Positions 20,418 to 32,902 of a DNA stretch of 64,000 bases are shown piece by piece. A program made the position numbers and the translations under genes. A model generated the notes under the pieces. That model saw only the letters and a list, made by a program, of their open reading frames with translations, was not told where the DNA came from and did not search any database. Origin of the DNA: Channallabes apus. Lineage: Eukaryota; Chordata; Actinopteri; Siluriformes; Clariidae. The DNA lies in the NCBI GenBank assembly GCA_030522415.1, contig CM060125.1:32050427-32114426 (forward strand), read 5' to 3'. The first letter of the stretch is position 1. Each line of letters opens with the position of its first letter.

Positions 20418-21140
20418 TGTAACGCTGGGATTATTATAAAACCTTTTGTTACACTAATACGGATTCGGGAATCTAGGAATGAGCTGTTAAACCCCACTTC
20501 CGGTATTGCGCAACCGCGCCGGGACAATAATAGACGTAACACAAGAGCAAGTAGTGAAAATAAACCAAAGTGTATTATACAAAACAAACCAATAACCAAA
20601 CAAACACGGTGCACCGAAACCAATATATACAAATATAATACAATAATAAACAAAGTGTATGGTGTATGCAGGAGTGTGTGAGTGTGTATGAGTGGAAGTC
20701 CAGGGTGTAGTGTATTGCGGAAATGAAATATGAGTTGGAGAGATTTATTCTCTGCCTCACCAGGATTGATGTCGCCACTGGGAGCAAGAGTAACGGAATG
20801 AGAGGTGAATAGTGAGTGTCCAACGAGATAAATCCAAATACTGATCATCCGAAGGGAAGCAACCTACTAACTCTCTCTCAAAAATACACAGCGCGCTGGG
20901 GAAATCTCTCCGTGTCGGCTTCCTCGCCGGTTCCGGCTTTATGCCGGATCACGTGATCAGTTCGCATCCGGGTCCCTCGCGGCGCGATCGCGCATGCGCG
21001 TGGGAGCTTGCCCGGTGACCAACACTGTCATAGGGGAAGTTTAAAACCGTTCGGGCACATCTTAGGCTACAGGTGAGCAGCATTAGCTCTTCAATTATTT
21101 ACCCATATATAAAAATGTCCCTTTATGTGGCCGCGCTACA
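20418..21140 (-). repeat. Gypsy-2 5' LTR (element sense is minus)
   Basis: 723 bp with TGTAGC...TTACA ends on the minus strand. It contains gcgcatgcgc (20990-20999) and cacgtg (20950-20955), as does the Gypsy-1 LTR. Compared with 15034-15757 I see about seven substitutions plus one short altered block near 20893-20901. Confidence 0.9.
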
Positions 21141-21395
21141 ATGTAACCTGGAAGCCAGGAAGCTTTTCTTTCGAACACGCCTTCCTCCTCTCCTTTTTCG
21201 ACCAACAGTAGCCCAATTTACACCGGCACCCTGTAGGTCAACAGCACCGCTGTCTAATCCCTCCCGTCCTGTGTGTCCTCTCACCCCTCACACCGAGTGT
21301 GAGATGGAAAAGGTGAGCAGATGATGTCCAGAGTAATGTTGAACACAGAGCTGACAGCAGCTCCAGCAGGTGTTTATTGAGATACTAAGATTACT
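21141..21395. other. Non-coding DNA beside Gypsy-2
   Basis: After the duplicated atgt the sequence resembles no element found elsewhere in the window. It separates Gypsy-2 from the L2-C remnant. Confidence 0.4.
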
Positions 21396-24370
21396 GTGGG
21401 GACGAAAAGTAAGGTCATAAAGTTAGCATTTTTAAATAGTCGCTCACTAAAAAATAAATACTTTTTGATCAATGATTTTATCACCACAAACAAATTGGAT
21501 TTTATGTTTTTAAATGAAACTTGGCTAGAAGATAGCTGCAGTGCAACAGTCCTTAATGAAACAGCCCCTCCTAACTTTACATTCATGAGTGTCTGCAGAA
21601 CTGTTAGGAGAGGCGGAGGTGTAGCTGCTCTATTTAAAGATGGTTATCAATGCAAGCAAATGTCATTTGGTCAATATTTGTCTTTTGAATATCTAGGGAT
21701 TTTGCTGAAAGGTGTCCCACGCATTCTGTTTATCATTATTTACAGACCTCCAAAATACTCTCCAGACTTTATTGAAGAGTTTACAGAACTGCTATCAATG
21801 ATTTCCTCAGAGTTTGACTGTTTTGCTATAACAGGAGACTTTAATATTCATATTGATTATGTAGAAATCAATATTACAAAAGAAATGTTAAGTGTTCTAA
21901 ACACCTGACCTGATTCAGCATGTGCACGAGCCCACACATAATCATGGACACACTCTAGACTTACTCATCAGTAAAGGTCTAAACATCTCATCCATTCTTA
22001 TAAAGGACGTAGCACTATCTGATCACTTCTGTATTTTCTTTGATATACTGATCTCTGTTACCACTGACTCTAGATCTGTGTCTGTCAGAAAGAGATGCAT
22101 TAATGAGAACACAAGTGCACTATTTATGAAGGCTATATCTTTAACACCAAGCATTTCTGCAGACTGTTGATCTTCTCCTTGATTCCTTTAACTCAAAAGT
22201 TAGGAATGTTATTGATGATATTGCTCCAGAAAAGGTCCGAAAGACGGGCAGTCAGAAATGACCATGGAGAAAATCAACAGCAGTTCAGAGTGTGAAAAGA
22301 CAATGCCGAAAAGCTGAGCGGATGTGGCGGAAGACGAAACTTGAAATTCACTATAGTATCTATTAAGACAGCCTTCACGATTTCAATTTGGAACCAGCCA
22401 CAGCTAGACAGACATTTTTCTCAAACATTATAAACAGTAACTTAAACAACACACGCACTCTTTTTGCTACTGTTGAGAGACTGACAAACCCACCAAGTCA
22501 GATTCCCATTGAAATGCTCTCCAACAGCAATGAGTTTGCTTCCTTCTTTTCTGAGAAAATAATTAATATTAGAAGGGCAATTAACACATCAAGTTATGCA
22601 GAGGTCAGAAAAACTCAAACACAACCTCAAAAAACAGTTACTATGTCTGTCTTTCAAGCAATTGATAGCAAAATCTTGGGAGAAACAGTACAGCACCTCA
22701 AATCGTCAACCAGCAACCCTGACACACTTCCTACATCTTTTTTCAAAAGTGTGTTTAACTGTTTAGAAGCAGATCTTTTAAAAGTGGTGAACACCTCACT
22801 TCTCTCTGGGACTTTTCCAAACTCTCTGAAAACCGCAGTTGTAACGCCACTCCTGAAAAAGAGCAATCTTGATAATACAATACTGAAAAACTACAGACCA
22901 ATATCAAATCTTCCTTTTATAGGTAAGATTATTGAAAAGGTTGTTTTTAATCAGCTGAACAACCATTTAAACTCAAATGAATACCTGGACAATTTTCAGT
23001 CTGGCTTCTGAGCACATCATAGTACAGAGACAGCGCTCATAAAGATAATAAATGATATTCGTTTAAATTCTGATTCTGGCAAAATATCAGTGCTGGTACT
23101 GCTAGATCTTAGTGCTGCGTTTGACACTGTCGACCATAACAGGGCTTTCTGGGATGGTATTCAAATGGTTCAGGTCATTCTTAGAAGCGAGAAGCTATTA
23201 TGTGAGTATAGGAGAGCACAAGTCTAAGTGGACGTCCATGACATGCGGAGTCCCACAAGACTCAATTCTTGCACCGCTCCTGTTTAGTCTGTTTATGCTC
23301 CCACTAAGTCAGATAATGAGAAAGAACCAAATTGCCTATCACAGCTATGCTGATGATACCCAGGTTTACCTAGCCTTATCTCCAAATGACTATAGCCCAT
23401 AGACTCCCTCTGCAAATGCCTTGATGAAATTCACAGTTGGATGTGCCAGAATTTTCTTCACTTAAACAAGGAGAAAACTGAGGTCATTACATTTGGAAAT
23501 AAAGATGAAGCTCTGAAGGTGAATGCACACCTTCACTCTAGGGGTCAAATAACTAAAAATCAAGTCAAGAATCTTGGGGTGATTCTGGAGACAGACCTTA
23601 GTTTCAGTAGCCATGTCAAAGCAGTAACTAAATCAGCTACTATCATCTCAAAAACATTGCAAGAATTAGATGTTTTGTTTCCAATCAAGACTTGGAGAAA
23701 CTTGTCCATGCCTTTATCACCAGCAGGGTGGATTATTGTAATGGTCTCCTCACCGGCCTCCCAAGAAGACCATTAGACAACTGCATCTCATCCAGAACAC
23801 TGCTGCCAGGATTCTAACTAGAACCAGAAAATCTGAGCACATCACACCAGTCCTCAGGTCCTTACACTGGCTTCCTGTAACATTTAGGATAGATTTTAAA
23901 CTACTTTTACTCGTTTATAAATCACTTAATGGCCTATAGGACCTAAATACATTACAGATCTGCTCACTGAATATAAACCTAACAGACGACTCAGATCGTC
24001 AGGATCGAGTCAGTTAGAAATACCAAGAGTTCAGACTAGACAAGGGGAGTCGCCTTTAGCCATTATGCTACCCGCAGGAGGAACCAGATCCAGAAGAGAT
24101 CAGATGTACTAAAACATTAGTCACATTTAAATCTAGACTTAAAACTCATCTGTTTAACTGCACATTTATCAAATGAGCACTGAGCTACGTCCGAACCGAC
24201 TGCACTGTATTTTATATTTACTTAATTTTTTAACCGATTGTATTATTTTATTAAATTTTTTTCCTATTTTAAATGATGTTTTAATTAGTTTTAATTAGTT
24301 TTCTATTTTTATACAGTGAGGGGATGTGATCAATGACCCCCTGGTGCGTCTGTGGCCCAAATAAAAACCT
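21396..24370 (+). mobile_element. L2-type LINE of a third family (L2-C), degraded
   Basis: Plus-strand frames 21396-21908, 21922-22170, 22388-23011, 23112-23402 and 23441-23776 line up with L2 ORF2 but differ clearly from L2-A and L2-B. Endonuclease motifs are 'LAFLNSRSLKNKY', 'FLNETWLED', 'RRGGGVAALFKDG', 'IIYRPPKYSPDF', 'AITGDFNIHIDY' and 'LSDHF'. RT motifs are '[20 protein letters not shown]', '[15 protein letters not shown]', 'GVPQDSILAPLLFSLFMLP' and 'YHSYADDTQVYLAL'. There are at least five frame breaks or stops. No ORF1 is recognised. The AT-rich 3' region ends around 24370 without a clear repeated tail. Confidence 0.82.
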
Positions 24371-24482
24371 GCAGACCACTTGGCTTTAACATTCTGCTCT
24401 AATCACACCTGAGTTATTTCTCGATAACAGCACACTACTGACACCTAGTGATAAAGATCTGTAGCACATGGCATCCAAATGC

Positions 24483-24516
<34 letters not shown>

Positions 24517-24960
24517 AGTTAAATCCCAGCATGTTTTTTGTGAAACAGACAAGTCGGGTGTGAATGCTCCCTGAGCGTCTCGTTTCTCCAGACCCCAGTC
24601 CAGTAGGTGGCGGTACTGCACTACTGAAGAGGACATCTGAGCTTTCATCCTGCAAATGATTGTATTTGTGAAAGATGGAAGTCGTCAGTGTTTTCTGTGG
24701 TGGTGTTTTTAGGAGGTATTAGACACTTTAACTGTAAGTTTGTCTGAATAATTGAAGAGTGTGAGTGGACTCGAATTGTGACCGAACCAGCAGGAGGCAA
24801 AGTGAGGATTAAATCTCACACATACACACACACACACACCCTGCTCTGCTCTCCTGTCGAGAGAGTGTGTGTTCGAGTCTCAGTGAAGTGAAGCTCCTGC
24901 AGGGGGACAGACAGCAGGGGGCGCTACCAGACTGCTCTGTCATTCACACCGGTACAGTCA

Positions 24961-24998
<38 letters not shown>

Positions 24999-25158
24999 TC
25001 TCTGGTTCTTTATGAAACTCTGTTCATAAATTGCATAGATTGCTTGTGGATATAAACTCTCTCCTGACCTGTGTGTGTGTGTCCGTTCTTTGCTGTGCTC
25101 CGATGCTATCTTTAGGTCAATACACAAATAAGGCAGTTTCCTGACTGAAGAAGAAGAG
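24371..25158. other. Unique DNA with microsatellites
   Basis: Contains a (TG)n tract at about 24484-24514, (CA)n at 24820-24838 and (CA)n at about 24975-24998. Short frames here merely translate these repeats. No gene recognised. Confidence 0.5.
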
Positions 25159-25410
25159 AAGAATATTCAATTATTGTCACATGTACTTTTTATAGCACAG
25201 CGAAATTTCTTCTTCGCATATCCCAATTAGGAAACTGGGGTCAGAGCGCAGGGTCAGCCAGCTTACAGCGCCCCTGGAGCAGATAGGGTTAAGGCCTTGC
25301 TCAAGGGCTCAACAGTGGCAACTTGCCGATGCTGGGGTTCGAACCCCCGACCTTCCGATCAGTAACCCAGTAACCCACAGCCTTAACCGATTGAGCCACC
25401 ACTGCCCTTA
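25159..25410 (-). mobile_element. tRNA-derived SINE (second family)
   Basis: On the minus strand the head reads 'GTGGCTCAATCGGTTAAGG' (A-box-like) and 'GGGGGTTCGAACCCC' (B-box-like). The 3' end carries 'AAATTTCGCTGTGCTAT' and 'TGTGACAATAATTGAATATT'. It shares the 'GTTGCCACTGTTG' and 'AGCAAGGCC' block with the SINE at 38354-38546, but the tail is of another type. Confidence 0.75.
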
Positions 25411-26650
25411 CTGCAGGACGTAGACTACTGTGCTGGGTGTTGGGTGTGATGGTGATCATCTCCAGAGGCTCCATCTGACTTCAGACGATTACAGTCAACT
25501 TCAGTTCCACTTTTGGTCACCTGTAATGAGCACAACAGTCACTAATTTGTTCAGCGCTAGTTCAACCACACATTCAACAAACTGTAATATAGGAGATATT
25601 GCAAAATTGTAAAAAATTTAAATAATTCAATTCAATTCAGTTTTATTGGTATAGCGCTTTTAACAATTGACATTGTCTCAAAACAGCTTTACACAATCAA
25701 GAGAATTATTTAAGTTCAAGTGTATGGAATGTGAATGTGTATGAATCAAATGTTCAGATAGTCCCTGGTGAGCAAGCCCGAGGGCGACAGTGGCAAGGAA
25801 AACCTCCCTGAGATGGTAATAGGAAGAAACCTTGAGAGGAACCATCCTCATCTGGGTGAAACAGATAGCAGGAAATGATCTGCATTTATACAGTGTTAAG
25901 TGTTAGGTTCAGCTATAATAGTTGATCTTAATTGATGTTATAATAGTTGATGTAAAATGGAGTCCAGTAGTTATTGGAGACTCAGATAGACTTGTAGAAA
26001 GTTCCAGTCCTGAACTATCGAATTGTCAAGTCCTCAGAGAAACAGCTGACAACACCAGTCGAGGCCAGAACCATCTTCTAAGTAGATAGAATCATCCCCA
26101 GACACCAGACGCATCCCAAAGGGACACACGGGGCATCCATGCGACGAGACCTCCAACCAGAAACGGGGCACCAGGATGGATCAGACAGGTCCGGAGGGCA
26201 GAGGGAGTCTGGATCACTGGCAGCTCAGGAAAGACATGTGTAGCTCGACAGAGAGAGAGAGAGAAAGAGTGAAAGGGGGAGAGAGGAAAGAGAAAGAGGG
26301 GGAGGAAGAGAAGAGGAGGAGAGATTGCAATTAGGTATGGTCACAGTCACAGTGTATAATGTGAATGTATATTTACTGTAGAGTGCAAGCAGGGACTCCG
26401 GCAGGACTAACTATGACAGCATAACTAAAAGGGAGAGCCAGAAGGAAACACAAACATGAGGGCTCCCTGAGATGTAAAGCAAACAATCACCTCACCGTCA
26501 ACAAACCTGAGTGATCAAATGAGACTGAGGAAGACAGCATCTAAACATACCAGTTCACCATAATACTCTACGTCCATGATTCCCCCAGATCTGCTCCTTT
26601 ACCTTATGGCAAATCTATTCATAAAAAATGCTTGGCTAAATCAATAGGCT

Positions 26651-27980
26651 TTAAGAAAAAGCTCTGCCCCCAGCTGTAGTTTTCATAATACGCGGTACTG
26701 ACAAGCAGCCTGCATCCTTTGACCGAAGTAGGCGAGGCGGATCGTAAGACACTAGCAGTTCGCTCAGATACTGCGGCGCGAGACCATTTAATGCTTTATA
26801 TGTCAAGAGTAGTATTTTAAAATCAATGCGAAATTTCACAGGGAGCCAATGTAGTGAAGATAGGATAGGGGTGATGTGCTCATATCTTCTGGTTTTTAGT
26901 GAGGACTCTCGCTGCTGCATTCTGGACTAGCTGAAGCTTGTTTATGCACCTAACTGAACAACCAGACAGTAAGGCATTACAATAGTCCAACCTAGAAGTG
27001 ATAAAAGCATGAACTAGTTTTTCTGCATCGTTTAGCGACAATATATTCCTTATCTTGGCAATATTTCTGATGTGAAAGAATGCTATCCTGGTGATATTAT
27101 CTACATGAGCTTCAAATGAAAGGCTGGAATCTATAATCACGCCAAGGTCTTTTACTGTTGCACTTGATGGAACAGAAAGGCCATCTAAAGTTACGGTGTG
27201 ATCTAAGATTTTACTTCTAGCTGTATGCGGTCCTATGACTAGAACTTCTGTCTTATCCGGATTAAGCAGAAGGAAGTTAATTAGCATCCAATTTCTTATG
27301 TCCTGCACACATTGCTCAACTTTAGTAAGATGGTTTTTCTCATCAGGTTTTGTTGAGACGTATAGCTGTGTGTCGTCAGCATAACAATGAAAACTAATAC
27401 CGTGCTTACGGATTATGTTGCCCAGAGGAAGCATGTAAAGGGAAAAAAGCAGTGGGCCTAAAACTGAACCCTGCGGAACGCCAAACTCCACTAGAGAACA
27501 TGCAGAATAATCACCATTTAAGTCTACATACTGATAACGATCGGTCAAATAGGATCTGAGCCAGGAGAGGGCTGTACCCTTAATTCCTACTACATTTTCT
27601 AATCTGTGAAGAAGAATAGCATGATCAATGGTGTCAAAAGCTGCACTGAGGTCGAGTAATACAAGCATAGTTGCACAACCCTGATCAGAGGCCAATAGGA
27701 GGTCATTTACTACTTTAACGAGTGCTGTTTCTGTGCTGTGATGAGGCCTAAATCCTGACTGATACAGTTCATGAATGCCATTTCGATGTAGATATGAGCA
27801 TAGCTGCTCTGCTACTATCTTTTCCAGAATCTTAGAGATAAAGGGGAGGTTTGATATTGGCCTGTAATTGGACAGCTGACAGGGGTCGAGGTCAGGTTTC
27901 TTAATTATTGGTTTGATAACTGCTAATTTAAAAGATTTTGGAACATAACCAATGCTGAGTGAGGAATTAATTATTCTCAA
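26651..27980 (-). pseudogene. L2-A ORF2 RT part, copy 3
   Basis: The frame 27980-26880 holds the core RT almost intact: '[19 protein letters not shown]', '[20 protein letters not shown]', '[20 protein letters not shown]', '[10 protein letters not shown]' and '[18 protein letters not shown]'. A frame change near 26890 moves the C-terminus into 26920-26651 ('[19 protein letters not shown]'). Upstream frameshifts at about 28010 and 28200 cut it from the endonuclease. Confidence 0.85.
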
Positions 27981-28194
27981 CAGCGGTTTTGATATTACTG
28001 GAAGAAATGTTTAAGAAAATGTGTCGGTATAGGATCTAATATACAGGTTGATGAATTTGCAGAAGAGATGAGTGAAATTAGTTCATCCTCTTCAAGGGGA
28101 GTAAAGTATTCTAGGTTTGAATCTGGCATGGCTAGGTTAACATCTGTATCAATTAAATTGTTCGGTTTCAAAGCCTCAATTTTATGCCTGATAT

Positions 28195-29516
28195 TTATAA
28201 TTTTATTATTAAAAAGTTCATGAAGTCCTTACTATTGCATGATGTTGTTGTGGAGATTTCTGTAGTGGTCTTATTTCTGGTTAATTTGGCTACGGTATTA
28301 AATAAAAATCTAGGATTATTTTTATTTTCTTCTATAAGAGTGGAGAGATACGTTGATCTAGCTACACTAAGAGCTTTCCTATAGTTCAGGATGCTCTCTT
28401 TCCATGCTATTTGAAACACTAAGAATTTAGTTTGACGCCATTTACGCACTAATTTCTGAGCGGTCTGTTTTAAAGTGCGCGTGTGATCGTTATACCAGGG
28501 AACGAGTTTCTTATCTCTAATAATTTTTCTTTTAGCTGGAGCTACATTATCTAAGGTACAACGAAATGTCGACTCTAAATATTCAGTCGCCTGATCAAGT
28601 TCTGTGGGGTCAGACGGTGGCCTAATCGAAGTTGGTAACTCTGGGAGATTACAGATAAAACTCTGTGTGGTAGTTGATGTGAAAGTACGTTTAATACGGT
28701 AGCGCGGTGCTGTGCGTACATTATCACTGTGACACACTTGAATGGAGACAAGATAGTGATCTGAGATAATTTCAGACAGTGGAATTGTGAATACATTTCT
28801 TATAGTTAGTCCGAAAAATATCATTAAGTCTAAAGTGTGACCTGCTTTATGAGTGGGTCCTACTACACACTGATTTACACCTACGGAGTCCAGTATGGAT
28901 ATAAATGCTGTTCTCAGAGGGTCTTCTGGATTCTCAAAATGAATGTTAAAATCTCCAGCAATTAACACTTTGTCTACAGAAACGACCAGGTCTGAGATGA
29001 AATCTGCAAATTCACTAAGAAATTCAGAATACGGCCCTGGAGGTCTGTAAATTATAATTAGTGGAATCGACTGAGCTGATTTAATATACTTAAATACACT
29101 TATGTTACTATAAAGAATTTCAAATGAGTTAAATTTGTGTCCGTGTTTTTGTACGATAGACAGATTATCATTATGAATAACTGCGACGCCTCCTCCTCTA
29201 CCAGTTAACCGAGGCTGGTGTATGTAGCTGTATCCAGGAGGACTAGCTTCATTTAGAGCTACATACTCTACGCTACATACACTTTAACCCATGTTTCAGT
29301 TAAACAGAGTATATTAAACGCCTGATCTGTGATAATTTCATTAACAATAACTGCTTTTGATGCGAGAGATCTAATATTTAACAATCCTAGCTTCAGATCA
29401 GAGGTGCCGGCTGCGCATTCAGTATGATCGGAGTTTGTGGTCTTTATGTTAATTAAATTATTAAAACAGACTTTCTGGGTCTTTCTAAATTTTTGTTTAG
29501 CTCGGGGAACAGACAC
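28195..29516 (-). pseudogene. L2-A ORF2 endonuclease and linker, copy 3
   Basis: 29516-29268 begins 'MSVPRAKQKFRKTQ' and carries '[14 protein letters not shown]' and 'CLTETWVK'. 28968-28195 carries '[18 protein letters not shown]' and '[11 protein letters not shown]'. The 300 bp between is homologous but frameshifted after a small rearrangement near 29270-29285 (a duplicated 'ctacatac'). Confidence 0.8.
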
Positions 29517-29654
29517 AGTCTCAATAAGGTGAACCCTGAGTGACGACTCTATGCAGCTAGCAGACGGTTGGTTTAGCCTGTCTGTCTGCTCCCTGGCCTG
29601 GGCTCTGGATTGTCACCGATTAACTAGACCTCTACTGAGACTATGAGCTATACT

Positions 29655-30217
29655 AGTTATTCCTCACAACACACAAGATGTTATATCATTTCTATCTGTT
29701 ATCACCCAAATGAGGATGGGTTCCCTGTTGAGTCTGGTTCCTCTCAAGGTTTCTTCCTAATGCCATCTCAGGGAGTTTTTCCTTGCCACCGTCGCCGTCA
29801 CCCTTGGCTTGCTCATCAGAGAAATTTCATTCATTCGTCTCATTATTATTATCTGCACATTTTTCTCACACATACACAAAGATATGCAGGTTAGGCTAAT
29901 TAGCATTCCTAAATTGCCCGTAGTGTGTGATTGGGTGAGTGTGTGTATGTGTGTGTGCCCTGCGATGGATTGGCACCCTGTCCAGGGTGTACCCCGCCTA
30001 GTGCCCGAAGTCTCCTGGGATAGGCTCCAGGTCCCCCGCGACCCTGAACACAGCATTAAGCGGTATAGAAAATGAATGAATGAATGAATTTATTATTTAT
30101 TTATTTTATTTATTTATTTATTTTGGTAAAATTTCTTTCATTTTTGTGAAGCTGCTTTGAGACAATGACCATTATTAAAAGCTTGTTATAAATAAAATTG
30201 AATTGAATTGAATTGAC
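29655..30217 (+). mobile_element. L2-B 3' UTR fragment (plus) with SINE insertion
   Basis: Matches the reverse complement of the L2-B 3' UTR at 35408-35850, including the conserved block 'tgaggatgggttccctgttg' and the 3' tail 'aattgaattgaattg' at 30200-30217. It abuts the broken 5' end of L2-A copy 3 head to head, and a SINE fragment divides it. Confidence 0.82.
29879..30093 (+). mobile_element. 5'-truncated SINE, same family as the Gypsy-1 SINE
   Basis: From 'agatatgcaggttaggctaa' through 'gccctgcgatggattggcac' to the tail (aatg)n, it matches the reverse complement of 9247-9470. The tRNA-like head is missing, as expected for incomplete reverse transcription. Confidence 0.85.
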
Positions 30218-30222
30218 TTCAG

Positions 30223-30880
30223 TTGCTCAAAAGTCTGGGGTCTGTGTTGTCGAATTTTGCACTTCATAACACTCCACACATTTTCAAAGGTAGACAGGTC
30301 TGGACCTGCAAGCAGGCCAGTCTAGTACCCGCACTCTTATTACGAACCCAAAACATGCCTTTACAGATGTGCACATTACCATGCAGACCACAGCACACTT
30401 TTCAAGGATTCAAGGATTCTTTATTATCATACCAGCACACTTCCATGTTCTGGTACGAAACTTGTTGATTGTATGGCTTGTGCTTTGCATGGTACAATTT
30501 TTTATTTGCACTTTTAGATGTTCTGACAAACTGTGTTAACTGACTATGGTTTTCCAAAGTGTTCTTGAGCCCACGTACAGTAGCAATACCCTTTACAGAA
30601 TAATGTCTATTTTTATTGCAGTGCGATCCAAGGTCATGGCCATTCAGTGTTGGTTTTTCAGCCTTACCGCTTATATGCAGAGATTTCTATGGATTCTCTG
30701 AATCTTCTGATATGATCTGCAATTGATGGAATACCTAAATTCTTTGCAATTGTACATAGAGGAACATTGTTCCTAAACTGTTGGACTATTTGCTCATGCA
30801 GTTGTTCACAAAGTGGTGAACCTAACCCCGTCCTTGCTTGTGAATGACTGAGCTGTTTGGGGATCCTCCTTTTGTTTCAG
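30223..30880 (-). pseudogene. Tc1/mariner-type transposon remnant
   Basis: On the minus strand I recognise patches of a common fish Tc1-like transposase region ('gattcagagaatccatagaa' near 30690-30710, 'acaattgcaaagaattt' near 30740-30755). The C-terminal side ('gcctgcttgcaggtcc') is near 30310. The middle, with most of the catalytic domain, is deleted. A small block at 30400-30470 ('tcaaggattctttattatca') looks like the 3' tail of another retroelement. Confidence 0.6.
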
Positions 30881-32235
30881 GCATTAATGGTGCTATCAGG
30901 GCTTGTTACTGTTCAGTATATGTATTCAAAAGGAATGCATTTGGTCTGTGTTTACATAGAAGCAGAAGTAGACTTAAGACCATCTACAAAGCAGGACCCA
31001 GAAACAGAGAAAGCAACAGAATTAACCAGTAGAACATCATTTCCCTAAGGTGGTATACGCTAAACAAGCATGGTAAGCTTTTCTGAAAATGTTTTGACTA
31101 ACATTGTTCTGCATCTATTCGGGTTTTAAGGTGGTTACATTTAAATAAATGAGAGACCGGTGAAGTAAAAGTGGTTGAAAATCATCTGTATATGTTCATC
31201 AAACCAATCAACGTTTTTTTCTTAAATTCAAAGTGACAGCTGCCTTCTGTTGTCCATTTGCTCCTAAACCCTCTAGAAATACAAGTCCCCACATTTTGGA
31301 ATCCACAAGTATGTGTGTGTGTGTATGAGATGTGTGTGTGTATGTGTGTGTGTGTGTGTGTGGCAGTCTGTCTCTCAGTCTCTGTATGACTCCCTTCTAT
31401 CTCCCAGTCCCTGTCTGTCTGACTCCTTGTCTATCTCAGTTTATGTTTGTCTCACTGATTTTTTTTTACTGTACATTAAAGCTGCAGCCTCTGTAGTGCC
31501 CCCTGTGGTTCACAGATGGTCACGGGTGATTCAGTTCCTTAAGCACTGAAACCGCCTACAGTATGCAAATGAGCCCAACTGTGTGGCAGTGCCATTGAAA
31601 TGGTTCTCTATGTGGCCATGCCCCATTACGGCCACGCCCCCTGGACAAGCTGCAGTACAGCCATGTGGAAATAATAATATGATCCCGATCAGGTGTGAAG
31701 TAAATAGTTTATGAATGAAATAATTTCTTCTGCCTGAGTGATTAGCATCTACTCTGTAAACTTCACACAGCTACCTGCATCTCTGAGAATAAACCTTACG
31801 CAGCCAGAAACAAACTTTCATCGTTACCGTAGCAACAGAGGCTCTGTCTTCGACTTTAACAGCCTGAGATGTAAAACCTGCTTCACATCTTCATAAACCT
31901 CTGTTAAAGTCTTAAAGTTTATGTAACACTGTTAAACTGAAGCATAAAATTTCAGCCTACATTTCATTTTACACTCAGTAAAATATATATTTTTTAAATG
32001 TATACTAACGGTGTGTGATGTAGAGATTAACATGTATAGAGATATTAAAGTGAGGTTTAGTACAGTACACATTGAGTTCACTCTGATTTGTTATCATTTA
32101 TGCTGATTCACTCTAATTTATTGTGGCCCTCGATAAGAGGAAGACAGACAGACAGAGACAAAGACAAGAGGCAAGGGCTCATCGCCCAGACTGCAGTATT
32201 TGAGAATTATATCAGCCTGACTCATATGACAGTAT
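30881..32235. other. Unique-looking DNA, microsatellite at 31310-31363
   Basis: No gene or transposable element recognised. A (TG)n-rich stretch at 31310-31363 produces only a shadow frame. 31605-31660 contains repeated 'ggccatgcccc/ggccacgcccc' blocks. Confidence 0.45.
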
Positions 32236-32272
32236 TCAGTTCAATTCAATTCAGTTTTATTTGTATAGCGCT

Positions 32273-32902
32273 TGTAGATGCGGTCATATTATTTCACTAG
32301 TTTTGACGCGTAGCTTTGTCTTAAAGTTTCACTCACACGACAGAAGTCCGATCTCTTTGTCTCTTGTATTTTATTTTGTCAGCATCAAAGAATCAACACT
32401 TCATACAGTCGTCTTGAGTAAATCCACTGTGATTACAGACACCAGTTGCTGCATCTTGCAAATCTCTGACATTTACAACAAACTGTTTGCTGTATCTTGT
32501 AAATTACAGTCTTAGCTTACGTATATAACAACACTCTTGTTGTATATCTCTACTTACGGGAGCTTACGGTTACAACAACCTAGTTGTTGTATCTTACATT
32601 CCCAGCTTACGGGAGCTCACGATCAAAAGCTTGTGTTTCCGTAGCCTTCTGCATCTAAACTGAACTCTCTTTCATATGACAGTCACACAAATGCATGTAA
32701 TAGTAGAATGACATCACAGACCAACTTACGATTGTCAAAATGGATGCATAACTTAGAAATTTAAAGCTTATGGCTTATGTAACAAACTTAATGCTTAATG
32801 CTTTACTAATGAAAAGAACAAGGTAGAATAAATGAAATAACAACAAATAAAATAAAATAAACACAACAACAAATTCATAACAAGTACGATATGGCTCTTA
32901 CA
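32273..32902 (+). repeat. Solo LTR, unclassified family
   Basis: 630 bp starting TGTAGATGCGG and ending CTCTTACA, inserted inside the L2-A tail motif 'tatagcgcttttaac'. Flanks gcgct (32268-32272) and gggct (32903-32907) fit a 5-bp target duplication with one later substitution. A relative on the opposite strand lies at 62814-63028. No internal retroviral-type region accompanies either. Confidence 0.75.

Larger units (their letters stand above)
15034..21140 (-). mobile_element. Ty3/Gypsy LTR retrotransposon, nearly complete (Gypsy-2)
   Basis: 6.1-kb element on the minus strand, with LTRs at 20418-21140 (5' in element sense) and 15034-15757 (3'). It has a tRNA-Ile primer-binding site, a gag-pro-RT-RNaseH reading frame and an integrase frame, followed by a polypurine tract and the 3' LTR. 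A 4-bp target duplication atgt lies at 15030-15033 and 21141-21144. The left flank is the 5' UTR of L2-A copy 1; the right flank (21145 on) is not recognisable as L2, so the LINE probably ended or was truncated here. Confidence 0.92.
25627..29654 (-). mobile_element. L2-A LINE copy 3 (minus), lacks ORF1
   Basis: 3' tail (aattcaattcaattcag) at 25627, long 3' UTR to about 26650, RT 26651-27980, linker/endonuclease 28195-28968 and 29268-29516. It breaks off at 29654 just after the ORF1 stop region, so ORF1 and 5' UTR are missing. Compared with the intact copy, about 70 bp are missing near 26650 and several frameshifts occur. Confidence 0.87.

Noticed and set aside
25315..25410. tRNA gene on the minus strand.
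   Set aside because: A- and B-box-like blocks are present, but the sequence cannot form a full cloverleaf and continues into a SINE body. It is a SINE head.
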